Origin: Glaciimonas soli | GTDB lineage: Bacteria; Pseudomonadota; Gammaproteobacteria; Burkholderiales; Burkholderiaceae_D | DNA: 64,000 nucleotides | Reading direction: 5' to 3' | Assembly (NCBI RefSeq): GCF_009497155.1 | Contig: NZ_WINI01000001.1 | Coordinates: 1,213,471 to 1,277,470 of the forward strand | The notes under the pieces: model-generated | Told to the model about the DNA's origin: nothing | Database searches by the model: none | The model's input: only the letters and a program-made list of their open reading frames with translations | Position numbers and translations under genes: made by a program | Part shown: positions 38,109 through 46,697 of the stretch, piece after piece | How positions within the stretch are numbered: position 1 is the stretch's first letter | Layout: every line of letters starts with the position of its first letter

Positions 38109-38257
38109 GATTTCTCTCCGCTTGTGCTGTTCATTACTTAGAACCAATAGCTATCACTATAAATAGGATCAGCTCTTTTAGACAGACCCGGATTTTCGAT
38201 ATAACATTCAATTTATATGAACGACTTGTCAATTATGCATTTCATGACATAAAAGCT
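38109..38257. promoter_or_regulatory. Divergent control region between the pirin and LysR genes
   Basis: 149 bp separate the two divergent starts. The AT-rich stretch around 38195-38225 (ATTTTCGATATAACATTC, then TTTATATGAACG) is the likely place for overlapping promoters and a LysR-type T-N11-A site, but no clean palindrome can be fixed by eye. Confidence 0.35.
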
Positions 38258-39172
38258 ATGAATCTCACCCTTGAAGCATTACATATCCTCGACACTATAG
38301 ATCGCATGGGGAGTTTTGCGGCGGCAGCGATTGAATTGGATCGGGTTCCGTCTGCGTTGACTTATAGCGTACGCAAACTGGAGGATGATCTGGATGTATT
38401 GCTGTTCGATAGACGTGGCCATCGCGCCAAACTGACCAGTGCCGGCGTGGAGTTGCTGACAGAAGGTCGACATCTATTACAGGCCGCAGAAGAGTTGGAA
38501 CGCCGTGTCAAACGTGCCGCTACTGGCTGGGAAGTGGAATTACGGATTGTCGTCGATAGCATTATTCCATTTGAAAGTTTATTGCCTCTCATCGCAGAAT
38601 TTGATCGTGAAAATGCTGGTACGCGTTTGCGCTTTACGCATGAAACCCTGTCAGGGGTCTGGGAAGCGTTATTAAATGACAGGGCCGATCTGGCGATTGG
38701 GGCGCCACATGAAGGGCCCGACACAATGCGCATGAGCGGCAACTATAAAACTCATCCTATCGGTGTCATCGATTGGGTATTTGCTGTCGCGCCACAACAT
38801 CCTCTGGCAAATGCAGAAGAACCATTGAGCGCTGATCTCATTCAACAACATCGCGCCATTGCGGTAGGCGACACCAGCCGCGCTTTGCCGAGTATGAATC
38901 TGGGCTTACTCACAGGTCAGGATACGTTGACGGTACCCGGCATTCCCGACAAATTGAAGGCGCAACTTTATGGTTTGGGCTGCGGTCATTTACCTCGTAC
39001 ACTGGCCGAACCTTACTTAGCATCCGGGGCATTAATCGAAAAGCAAACATCTGAAGCCAAACCCAGCAACAAAACCCACATTGCCTGGCGTACGCCAGTA
39101 TTGGGAAAGTCACTTAAATGGTTTATCAATCGCTTGAATGATCCGGCAATTTTGCGCAGTCTGCTTGGGTAA
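38258..39172 (+). CDS. LysR family transcriptional regulator
   Basis: 304 residues: an N-terminal winged helix-turn-helix (LHILDTIDRMGSFAAAAIELDRVPSALTYSVRKLEDDLDVLLFDRRGHRAKLT, the LysR signature) and a C-terminal effector domain from about residue 90. Divergent position suggests control of the pirin-flavodoxin operon, probably in response to an electrophile or quinone; this is inference from layout. No terminator stem was identified; a palindromic repeat begins 27 bp after the stop. Confidence 0.93.
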   Translation: MNLTLEALHILDTIDRMGSFAAAAIELDRVPSALTYSVRKLEDDLDVLLFDRRGHRAKLTSAGVELLTEGRHLLQAAEELERRVKRAATGWEVELRIVVDSIIPFESLLPLIAEFDRENAGTRLRFTHETLSGVWEALLNDRADLAIGAPHEGPDTMRMSGNYKTHPIGVIDWVFAVAPQHPLANAEEPLSADLIQQHRAIAVGDTSRALPSMNLGLLTGQDTLTVPGIPDKLKAQLYGLGCGHLPRTLAEPYLASGALIEKQTSEAKPSNKTHIAWRTPVLGKSLKWFINRLNDPAILRSLLG

Positions 39173-39199
39173 CAAATACGCGGAGTCATAATCTAACCA

Positions 39200-39361
39200 C
39201 CGTCATTCCCGCGAACGCGGGGATCCATATTGAGGTCGACACTTGGATCTCCACTTTCGCAGGAACGACTATATAGCCTGCCTCGCATATTGGTCGACAT
39301 GATGTCAACGTCGCTTTGCATTGCCGTAAAATGGATTCCGACGTTCGCGGGAATGAAGATG
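39200..39361. repeat. Dispersed palindromic repeat, compound copy 3
   Basis: Begins with CCGTCATTCCCGCGAACGCG as in copy 1, continues to a degraded right unit ending near 39269, then a further right unit (TGGATTCCGACGTTCGCGGG, ending GAATGA) at 39331-39356. It looks like an element that suffered an insertion of about 60 bp or a partial tandem duplication. It lies in the gap between the LysR gene and gluQ. Confidence 0.75.
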
Positions 39362-39403
39362 ATATGTGTGTAACATCAGTTAGTTAAAGGATGCACTTCT
39401 GCT

Positions 39404-40300
39404 ATGCATAAGCGATCACCTTACATTGGACGTTTTGCCCCTTCCCCTACCGGACCTCTGCACGATGGTTCTTTGGTCGCTGCCATGGCGAGTTATCTGG
39501 ATGCCAAAACGCATGATGGGAAATGGCTGGTGCGGATAGAAGATGTCGACGAACTACGCACTGTCCCCGGTGCCATTGATGCCATTTTGCAGGCACTCAC
39601 AGCACTAGAAATGAAGTCGGATGGTGAGATTGTTCTACAAAGCCACCGCACCACGTTATATGAGGCGGCATTCGATCAATTGGGCCGACAGGCCTATCCT
39701 TGTGGCTGTACACGGCGAGAAATTGTCGATTCACAAATCGGCATCACGCCTGATGGCGCAGCGGTTTACCCCGGCACTTGTCGCTCCGGTTTATCGGTGG
39801 GTAAAGCTACTCGTTCTTACCGCTTACGTGTGCCCGATATGACGGCACCAGAAACGACTATCCGATTTACTGATCGCCTGCTGGGCCCAATAGAACAATG
39901 TTTAGCCAGCGACTCAGGAGATTTTGTATTAAAACGTGTGGACGGATTTTGGACTTATCCACTTGCCGTTGTCGTCGATGATGCTGATCAAGGCGTCACG
40001 CATGTGGTGCGCGGCGCGGATCTTTTGGCGTCTACCGGGCGGCAAATTTACTTACAGCGCCTACTCAAATTGGCAACGCCAAGTTATCTGCATGTGCCAG
40101 TCATCACCAATGCTGATGGTGAAAAACTTTCTAAACAAAACGGCGCGCAAGCGCTCGATCTGTCACACCCACTGCAAACTTTATGCAAAGCTGCGTGGTT
40201 TCTGGGATTGGAAATTGGGAAGGTTGGCACCATTGCAGCATTCTGGCCGCTGGCGATTACTGCATGGGATAAGCAATTCAAAGAAAGAAGCTGCCTATAA
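39404..40300 (+). CDS. gluQ: Glutamyl-Q tRNA(Asp) synthetase
   Basis: Attaches glutamate to queuosine at position 34 of tRNA(Asp). 298 residues; has the synthetase catalytic half but no anticodon-binding domain. The HIGH-type motif is GRFAPSPTGPLHDGSLVAA (residues 9-27), the zinc-site residues are CGCTRREIVDS and the YPGTCRSG Cys, and the KMSKS-type motif is KLSKQNGA (about residues 243-250). Absence of an anticodon domain distinguishes it from GltX. Preceded by a palindromic repeat. Confidence 0.94.
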   Translation: MHKRSPYIGRFAPSPTGPLHDGSLVAAMASYLDAKTHDGKWLVRIEDVDELRTVPGAIDAILQALTALEMKSDGEIVLQSHRTTLYEAAFDQLGRQAYPCGCTRREIVDSQIGITPDGAAVYPGTCRSGLSVGKATRSYRLRVPDMTAPETTIRFTDRLLGPIEQCLASDSGDFVLKRVDGFWTYPLAVVVDDADQGVTHVVRGADLLASTGRQIYLQRLLKLATPSYLHVPVITNADGEKLSKQNGAQALDLSHPLQTLCKAAWFLGLEIGKVGTIAAFWPLAITAWDKQFKERSCL

Positions 40301-40365
40301 AAATAGGAAGCGCGCAAAATGCCGGGCTTCCTACTCCAAAAATATCTCACTTAAACCTAGTGCAT

Positions 40366-41889
40366 TTAGCGCTTAGGTATCCCACCCAACAATGCCGCCA
40401 CTTTCGCTTTTGGCTGTTTTGTTGTTGCATTAGCTTGCCCCTGCTGCGCACTATCGACAGCGGATACCGACGGTTCGTACGGCTTCAGGAACCACGGATC
40501 TATTTTTTCTTTACGCGAACCGGCTGAGTAAGCACTGCGCGTATGTTGGCTGCTACGTTCCGCTGTTCGGCCATTGCTGCTGTCACCGCGTGGTGCACGT
40601 TCGCGCTCTTGGCTGCGCTCACTACCGCGCTCCGGTGCGCGTAATTTCGGTACAAATCCAGTTAATTCAGCGCGAACAAATTTGTGCTTGATCATCTTTT
40701 CGATATCAACCAGCAAACGCTCGTCTTTGTCGGTGTAAAGAGAAATCGCATCACCAGAAGCACCCGCACGGCCGGTACGACCTATCCTGTGCACATAGTC
40801 TTCTGCGTTGTACGGAAGATCGCAGTTAATCACGCAAGGCAATTCGGCAATATCCAAACCACGTGCAGCAACATCGGTGGCAACCAGCACTTCGATCTCG
40901 CCCTGCTTGAATGCCTCCAATCCCGCCATGCGTTCGTTCTGGGTTTTATCACCATGAATCGCGGAGGCTTTAATTCCCTCGGCTTCCAAATGGCGCGCCA
41001 AACGTGAAGCGCCAATTTTGGTGTTGGAAAATACAATCACTTGTTTCAAATTGCGTTCACGAATAATGTACGCCACCGCATCAAGTTTGGTCTGATCGTT
41101 GACCTTGTACATGGTTTGCGTGACATTGTCGGCAGTAGCATTACTACGCGCGACTTCAATCGTGACAGGATTTTTGAGGAAACTGGCAGCCAGTTTTTTG
41201 ATCTCTGGCGAAAAAGTCGCCGAAAACATCAGGCTTTGGCGTTCTTTCGGCAGCAAATTGACGATACGTTGCAAATCTGGCAAAAATCCCATGTCCAACA
41301 TGCGATCCGCTTCGTCCATCACCAGTAAATGCGTTTGCGACAAGTTAATGGTTTTTTGTTGCACATGATCGAGCAAACGACCTGGCGTTGCAATCACAAT
41401 TTCGACCCCAGAGCGCAATGCGGCACTTTGCGGTGCAATATCGACACCGCCAAAAACGACGGTAGCGCGCAATGGCGTGTGGCGACAATAAGCTTTGACG
41501 TTTTCTGCAACCTGATCCGCCAACTCACGAGTCGGCGTCAAAATCAAGGCGCGTACTGGATGACGTGCCGGTGAAGCGCTGCTATTTGCGTGCGCAAGCA
41601 ATAATTGAATAATAGGCAATGAAAAACCGGCAGTTTTACCTGTTCCCGTTTGCGCAGCACCCATCACATCCCTGCCTTGCAACACAACGGGAATAGCTTC
41701 AGCCTGGATCGGCGTCGGATGAACATAACCCTGGTCAGTCAATGCCCGCAAAATTTCGGGTGATAACCCAAAATCCGCGAAGCGAATAGCGGCGATAGGC
41801 TCGACGAGCGCAACTGGTGCAACAGCCGCAGGTTCAGGTGTAATGCGGGATTCTGGGTGCTGCGACTGTTCGGACTGAATATCGGACAT
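40366..41889 (-). CDS. DEAD-box RNA helicase, RhlE type
   Basis: 507 residues. The Q motif FADFGLSPEILRALTDQGYVHPTPIQ precedes motif I AQTGTGKT (about residues 75-82), then Ia PTRELADQ, motif II VMDEADRMLDMGF, motif III SAT and motif VI HRIGRTGRAG. The C-terminal tail (from about residue 410) is basic and low-complexity, rich in Arg/Ser/Glu, as in RhlE, and ends VAALLGGIPKR. Roles in ribosome assembly or mRNA decay are typical for the family. The ATG at 41889 is preferred over one 13 codons upstream. Confidence 0.92.
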   Translation of the reverse strand: MSDIQSEQSQHPESRITPEPAAVAPVALVEPIAAIRFADFGLSPEILRALTDQGYVHPTPIQAEAIPVVLQGRDVMGAAQTGTGKTAGFSLPIIQLLLAHANSSASPARHPVRALILTPTRELADQVAENVKAYCRHTPLRATVVFGGVDIAPQSAALRSGVEIVIATPGRLLDHVQQKTINLSQTHLLVMDEADRMLDMGFLPDLQRIVNLLPKERQSLMFSATFSPEIKKLAASFLKNPVTIEVARSNATADNVTQTMYKVNDQTKLDAVAYIIRERNLKQVIVFSNTKIGASRLARHLEAEGIKASAIHGDKTQNERMAGLEAFKQGEIEVLVATDVAARGLDIAELPCVINCDLPYNAEDYVHRIGRTGRAGASGDAISLYTDKDERLLVDIEKMIKHKFVRAELTGFVPKLRAPERGSERSQERERAPRGDSSNGRTAERSSQHTRSAYSAGSRKEKIDPWFLKPYEPSVSAVDSAQQGQANATTKQPKAKVAALLGGIPKR

Positions 41890-42125
41890 GTTTGTTGGTG
41901 GCCTTAATTGTTGCGTGCAGTTACGCACTATAGACGTAACTTCGACACAATATCGACATATTGTTACGTCGTTAAGACCTTACTCTCAATGAATTGTGTG
42001 AATTTCTTTCAGGATCGCCGTAAAACATTATTGGCGACATATTTTTGCACATATTTGTGCGCTACAGCCCGGCATTATACGCCTTGCTGTAAGGTTACTT
42101 TATTTTCACCTGCGTTCGCCCGGTC

Positions 42126-43151
42126 TTAAATCCCTAATTCATTTAATGGCCAGCGTGGTCTTACATTAAATGCGTAATCCCGTTGCGCTGCTTCCGGCTT
42201 CAATTGCAAGCGCATCGCACCTGCAAAAGCAATCATCGCACCGTTATCGGTGCAAAATTCTAATTCTGGATAATAAACCTGAAACCGACGTTTCTGCGCG
42301 GCGGCATTAAGTGCGTTGCGTAATTGCGAATTAGCACCAACGCCACCTGCAATCACCAAACGTTTAAGTCCGGTTTGCTTCATTGCCGTCAAACATTTGG
42401 CAAGCAGAACATCCACCAAAGCATCGACAAACGCCCGTGCAATATTCGCCTTGTCCTGCTCACAAAGATTGGTAGTTTGTTTTTTTACCAATGTCAGCAC
42501 GGCGGTTTTAAGGCCCGAAAAGCTGAAATTCAAATCCTTGGAATGCAACATTGGACGCGGCAATTGATAAACCGATGGATCGCCAAATTCAGCCAAACGT
42601 GAAATGGCGGGACCTCCGGGATAGCCTAAGCCAAGCAATTTGGCGGACTTATCAAATGCTTCGCCTGCAGCATCGTCCAGTGTTTCGCCCAACAATGCGT
42701 ACTGGCCAACACCATCGACCCGCATCAGTTGCGTATGGCCGCCAGAGACTAACAATGCTACAAACGGGAAAGTTGGCGGCTCACTTGCCAACAAAGGCGA
42801 TAACAAATGCCCTTCCAGATGATGCACGCCCAATACCGGCCGATCCAGCGCCAAACCTAAACCGCAAGCCACCGATGCGCCAACCAGTAAAGCGCCAGCC
42901 AAGCCAGGACCTTGGGTGTAGGCGATTGCGTCAATTTGATGACGATCTATGTGAGCGCCCGCCAACACCTGTTCCAATAAAGGTATCGCGCGCCGGATGT
43001 GATCGCGCGATGCCAGCTCCGGCACGACGCCGCCATATTGTTCGTGCATCGCCACTTGCGAGTGCAAAGCATGGGAAAGCAAACCGTGTTGCGTGTCATA
43101 TAACGCAATGCCGGTTTCGTCACAGGAGGATTCAACGCCGAGAACAATCAT
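42126..43151 (-). CDS. tsaD: tRNA N6-adenosine threonylcarbamoyltransferase
   Basis: Transfers the threonylcarbamoyl group to A37 of ANN-decoding tRNAs (t6A), working with TsaB, TsaE and TsaC. 341 residues: [19 protein letters not shown] start, EHxxHH-type iron site [11 protein letters not shown] (about residues 110-120), the ASKNA phosphate motifs VSGGHTQLM and [10 protein letters not shown], and TDNGAMIA. Normal length. Terminator for this gene not identified; 80 bp separate it from the anti-sigma gene. Confidence 0.96.
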   Translation of the reverse strand: MIVLGVESSCDETGIALYDTQHGLLSHALHSQVAMHEQYGGVVPELASRDHIRRAIPLLEQVLAGAHIDRHQIDAIAYTQGPGLAGALLVGASVACGLGLALDRPVLGVHHLEGHLLSPLLASEPPTFPFVALLVSGGHTQLMRVDGVGQYALLGETLDDAAGEAFDKSAKLLGLGYPGGPAISRLAEFGDPSVYQLPRPMLHSKDLNFSFSGLKTAVLTLVKKQTTNLCEQDKANIARAFVDALVDVLLAKCLTAMKQTGLKRLVIAGGVGANSQLRNALNAAAQKRRFQVYYPELEFCTDNGAMIAFAGAMRLQLKPEAAQRDYAFNVRPRWPLNELGI

Positions 43152-43231
43152 AGGGAGACAAATAGGTGCATTTTTTTACAATGTAATATTGTAGTTGGTT
43201 TTGCATAAGCCTCACTACGTTTAAAATTCAC

Positions 43232-43423
43232 TCAATCCTTACCAAGACGTTGCATCGCCTTGCGCAAAAAATGAATTTGTTCAGAAAAACGCGTGCATGC
43301 CGTGCATGTCCACAAATGCACACGAACACGTACGCGGTGCAATAAAGGCAGATTGCGATCTTGCGCCTCTGACAACAGGCTTTGCGTTTCTCGGCAGGTA
43401 GGAAATAAACGGTTTTGTGACAT
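43232..43423 (-). CDS. Small zinc-binding anti-sigma factor
   Basis: 63 residues with the ZAS pattern HLWTCTACTRF (His-x3-Cys-x2-Cys, about residues 36-43) and an upstream Cys (PTCRET). The N-terminal segment is helical and the C-terminus basic (FLRKAMQRLGKD). It lies 112 bp downstream of an ECF sigma gene on the same strand, the classic sigma/anti-sigma pair. ZAS proteins hold a cognate ECF sigma and often release it on thiol oxidation; that mechanism is inferred here. It has no membrane segment, so it would be a soluble anti-sigma factor. Confidence 0.75.
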   Translation of the reverse strand: MSQNRLFPTCRETQSLLSEAQDRNLPLLHRVRVRVHLWTCTACTRFSEQIHFLRKAMQRLGKD

Positions 43424-43535
43424 GATTAAGCTTAGTTTGATCTATCCGAATGCGATGATATGTAAAGTAGTCGAACCGGGCAGCAAAAAATAACACTATT
43501 TATTTTATTAAAATGAAATAATAAGCAAATAACAA

Positions 43536-44123
43536 TCAAATGTTATTGGTGTTCACCTGATCGCCAAACCAGTTCTGCTGCAAACACTCCTTTAGTCGCG
43601 TTCGTGCACGATACAACAGCACCCAGGCGTTCGCCGCCGTAATGGATAACTCCTTGCAAATTTCTTCTGTATCAAGTTCCAGCCATTCTCGCATCATAAA
43701 AATGCGACCGGTTTTAGCTGGCAATTTATCGACACACAATTGCAGAATCTCGAAAAATTCTTTACTTTGCAAAGTGTGATCCGGATTACCCCAGCTCGGC
43801 GCAGCTGCCATTGCATGGCCGGTTTGCGTGAACAAAGCATCCACCATTTCCGCATCGCTGCGATCATCATCAGCATCTTCGCTGCTGTTCAATTGCACTT
43901 CGCGCTTACTGCGTCGCAATTGATCTAAAAGCTTATGTTTGAGTATTCCGACAACATAAGTTTTAAACGAGGACTGTTGCTGAAAACGCTCTTGATGCTC
44001 CATCACCGCCAGAATGGTTTCCGATACAGCATCTTCGGCCAACGTAGCATTACGCAACTGCAATTGCGCAAATCGCAGCAATTGCGGACGTAGTGCGTCA
44101 AGCTCGCGCGGATCAAATGTCAT
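43536..44123 (-). CDS. ECF-type RNA polymerase sigma factor
   Basis: 195 residues with region 2 (LRFAQLQLRNATLAEDAVSETILAVMEH, then FKTYVVGILKHKLLDQLRRSK, residues about 15-74) and region 4 (LPAKTGRIFMMREWLELDTEEICKELSITAANAWVLLYRARTRLKECL). The acidic linker between them (EDADDDRSDAEM) is longer than average. Pairs with the ZAS anti-sigma 112 bp downstream. Target genes cannot be read from sequence. Divergent from ybiB across 159 bp. Confidence 0.93.
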   Translation of the reverse strand: MTFDPRELDALRPQLLRFAQLQLRNATLAEDAVSETILAVMEHQERFQQQSSFKTYVVGILKHKLLDQLRRSKREVQLNSSEDADDDRSDAEMVDALFTQTGHAMAAAPSWGNPDHTLQSKEFFEILQLCVDKLPAKTGRIFMMREWLELDTEEICKELSITAANAWVLLYRARTRLKECLQQNWFGDQVNTNNI

Positions 44124-44282
44124 CAGTTATCCAGATAAAATACGGTCGCTATGATTCATCGGCGAATACACAGAAATATAAGCAAAAGAAGAACAAAAAT
44201 GTTAGTTTCAGCAATTTTACCTGATCAATCCTCGCATTCAGAACTTACGTAAAATTGTTCTTACACCATATGCAGATCAAAC

Positions 44283-45314
44283 ATGCAAAATAATCATTCA
44301 ACAGAAATGTTTCCCGCCGCACGCTTCATCAAGGAAATCGGTCGCGGCAAAGATGGTGCGCGTAGTTTATCTCGCGAAGACGCACAATCGCTGTATGCAG
44401 CGATGCTTGATGGCAGAGTCTCTGATCTGGAAATGGGCGCGATTTTGCTGGCGATGCGCATCAAAGGGGAATCGGTGGAAGAAATTGCAGGATTTTTAGC
44501 TGCAGCAGAAGCCTCTTTTATCCCATTGCAAGTCAATGACACGACATCAACCTACGCACCGATCGTCATTCCCAGTTATAACGGCTCGCGTCACATGGCA
44601 AATCTGACACCGCTGCTAGCTTTACTTCTAGCGCGTGAAGGTGTGCCTACCCTGATGCATGGCGTGATACATGATCATGGTCGAGTCACTAGCGCAGAAA
44701 TTTTTGCTGCGCTTAATCATCCTGCTTCTCTCTCAATCGGGGACGCAGAACTATGCTTTGCACAGTCTCAGCCAGCTTTCATGCCTATCTCTGTCTTAGC
44801 ACCAGAAATGGCGCGTTTACTAGCGATGCGCAGCATTTTAGGTGTGCGTAATTCGACGCATACTTTAGTCAAGATTATGCAACCGTTCAGTTCCCCGGCA
44901 TTGCGCCTCACCTCATATACCCACCCAGAATATCTGACCATGTTGCGCAGCTACTTTCTCACCACCGCAGCGGCTGACCGCGGCGATATATTTTTGATGC
45001 GCGGCACTGAGGGAGAAACGGTAGCCAGCGCGAAAAGAGCACAGCAGATCGACTGGTTTCATGAGGGAACCGAAACGTTATTAGTACCCAAACAAACCAT
45101 TGCGGACGAAATTCCAGACTTACCGGAAGATCGCGATGCAAGCACAACCGCACGATGGATTAGTGACGTTTTAAAAGGGAACATTCCGGTTCCATCCTCT
45201 ATTGCGATACAAGTGACGCAATGCTTAGAGGTATGCAAAGCGCTAAAAATCCGGCACAATCGGTCACTCGTTGTCGATGAAGAACACATCTTAAAGGGAA
45301 CCAAGCCTGGCTAA
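44283..45314 (+). CDS. ybiB: YbiB/TrpD2-family DNA-binding protein
   Basis: 343 residues with the fold of anthranilate phosphoribosyltransferase: N-terminal helices (AARFIKEIGRGKDGARSLSREDAQSLYAAMLDGRVSDLEMGAILLAMRIKGES) and a GT3-like second domain. The PRPP-binding glycine-rich loop of TrpD is absent, consistent with TrpD2/YbiB, which binds nucleic acids non-specifically and in E. coli is LexA-controlled. Enzymatic TrpD is therefore unlikely. A conserved-core palindromic element follows 29 bp after the stop. Confidence 0.85.
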   Translation: MQNNHSTEMFPAARFIKEIGRGKDGARSLSREDAQSLYAAMLDGRVSDLEMGAILLAMRIKGESVEEIAGFLAAAEASFIPLQVNDTTSTYAPIVIPSYNGSRHMANLTPLLALLLAREGVPTLMHGVIHDHGRVTSAEIFAALNHPASLSIGDAELCFAQSQPAFMPISVLAPEMARLLAMRSILGVRNSTHTLVKIMQPFSSPALRLTSYTHPEYLTMLRSYFLTTAAADRGDIFLMRGTEGETVASAKRAQQIDWFHEGTETLLVPKQTIADEIPDLPEDRDASTTARWISDVLKGNIPVPSSIAIQVTQCLEVCKALKIRHNRSLVVDEEHILKGTKPG

Positions 45315-45343
45315 GGTTGCCCAATCGATATGGATCAGTATTT

Positions 45344-45454
45344 TTGGACTTGCGCAAAATTGCTCCAGCAACGAGCTGACTAAACCCTACCGACGAAGGC
45401 AGTACAAACGTACGGCAAGGATAGCGTTGCAGGGGCGATTTTTCGTTAGTCCAA
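45344..45454 (+). repeat. Palindromic element with conserved core, copy A
   Basis: 30-nt arms (45344-45373 and 45425-45454) are complementary at 24 of 30 positions and enclose a 51-nt core. The core contains CGACG, CAGTACAA and GTACGGCAAG, giving an inner GTAC/GTAC stem. The same core occurs in the same orientation at 53233-53335 but with completely different arm sequences. The right arm ends about 20 nt before the Shine-Dalgarno of the antiporter gene. Confidence 0.7.
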
Positions 45455-45484
45455 ATTTGATCAAACCAACCTCTTGGAGCATCC

Positions 45485-46696
45485 ATGGATTGGTCTCTTC
45501 CACCTTTTTTTCTAGCGCAGCCGATACAATGGAATGCTTTATTATTGTTCGGTAGCTTGTTGTTATTCGGGCTGGTGGGCGGTTACATCGTCACCAAAAC
45601 ATCCTGGATCCCACGTATCACTGGTTATTTGTTAGTTGGCTTCATTCTGGGTGTAGGCGGCCTGGATTTGCTATCTGGCGATGTCCTTAAACTGGCAAAT
45701 ATTTTTGCTGACATAGCTGTTGCGCTGGTCATTTATCAGCTTGGGCGTTACGTTGATATTGGTTGGCTGCGGCGCGAAAAATGGTTGCTGGCAACCGTTC
45801 TGCTCAGTTCCACATTGTGTTTCATCTTTGTCAGCGGTGCGTTGATCTGGCTGGGCACATCAAAAATCGTTGCGCTATTAAGCGGTGTACTCGCCATTGC
45901 AACAGCACCGGCTGTGATCATGGTGGTGGTGCGCGATCTGAAAGCAGAAGGACAAGTGACGCGTCGTCTGGCAGCAATGACTGCGCTGAACAATTTTGTC
46001 GCGATATTGGCTGCCTATGCATTGTTGCCGGTAATCGCGCATGAAGGTACAACGCCATTCATGACCTTGCTCACGCATACTTTATATTCACTGTGTGGTT
46101 CGTTGGTGCTGGCATACATTACTTATCGTTTGATGATGCCGTTGGCGCGTTTGTTAGGGCGCCAACCTAGTCGTCAATTCGTCCTGGTGATCGCCATCAT
46201 CACGTTAACCATAGGTGCGGCAAATGCATTGCAGTTACCGGTTTTACTGACCATGCTGATCTTCGCCATCATGTCGAAAAACTTGGATCATCAATATGAT
46301 TTGATGGAACTGGAATTCGGCGTGGCGAATGAATTGTTTATTATTCTGCTGTTCGTCACCATCGGCGCATCAATACGCTTAACGGATTTGTCGATGATTG
46401 GCGCCTCGGTTGCGGTAGTGATAGCGGCACGCTTTTTGGCGATGGCCTGTGGCGTGTTTACGTTTGCCTATTTCTCCAGAACCAAATGGAAGCAAGCGGC
46501 ACTGATTACCTTGGGCACTTTGCCGATGACAGAAGCTGGTCTTGGTTTGATGCAAACAATTTCATACCTTTACCCACAAACCATTGCCCATGTTCTCCCC
46601 CTACTAGCGGGTTGCTTGATCGTTCTGGAGTTATTCGGTCCGATCGCTACCCAGTTTGCACTGATCAAATCAGGCGAAAGCGGACGTGAGAGTTGA
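45485..46696 (+). CDS. Kef-type cation/proton antiporter (CPA2, membrane domain only)
   Basis: 403 residues with about twelve hydrophobic segments matching the Na+/H+ exchanger domain (PF00999-type): ITGYLLVGFILGVGGLDLL, SGVLAIATAPAVIMVVVRDLKAEG, and a GTLPMTEAGLGLM segment near the end. KefB/C proteins carry a C-terminal nucleotide-binding KTN/RCK domain; here the protein ends at 403 residues, so that domain is missing. Ion specificity cannot be read. A TTGGAGC Shine-Dalgarno precedes the ATG. The YbdK-type gene begins 1 bp after its stop, so the pair is coupled. Confidence 0.82.
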   Translation: MDWSLPPFFLAQPIQWNALLLFGSLLLFGLVGGYIVTKTSWIPRITGYLLVGFILGVGGLDLLSGDVLKLANIFADIAVALVIYQLGRYVDIGWLRREKWLLATVLLSSTLCFIFVSGALIWLGTSKIVALLSGVLAIATAPAVIMVVVRDLKAEGQVTRRLAAMTALNNFVAILAAYALLPVIAHEGTTPFMTLLTHTLYSLCGSLVLAYITYRLMMPLARLLGRQPSRQFVLVIAIITLTIGAANALQLPVLLTMLIFAIMSKNLDHQYDLMELEFGVANELFIILLFVTIGASIRLTDLSMIGASVAVVIAARFLAMACGVFTFAYFSRTKWKQAALITLGTLPMTEAGLGLMQTISYLYPQTIAHVLPLLAGCLIVLELFGPIATQFALIKSGESGRES

Positions 46697-46697
46697 T

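Noticed and set aside
25615..39361. Repeats at 25615, 32022 and 39200 as CRISPR parts
   Set aside because: The copies are isolated, palindromic in pairs, kilobases apart and have no regular spacers or cas genes; they are REP-like.
40304..40333. Terminator between gluQ and the RhlE-type gene
   Set aside because: An 8-bp stem (TAGGAAGC/GCTTCCTA) exists but the loop is 14 nt and no T-run follows on either strand; too weak to list.
42551..43153. 200-codon frame on the plus strand opposite tsaD
   Set aside because: Antisense to a clear TsaD protein, no family resemblance and Arg/Pro-rich composition; a shadow.
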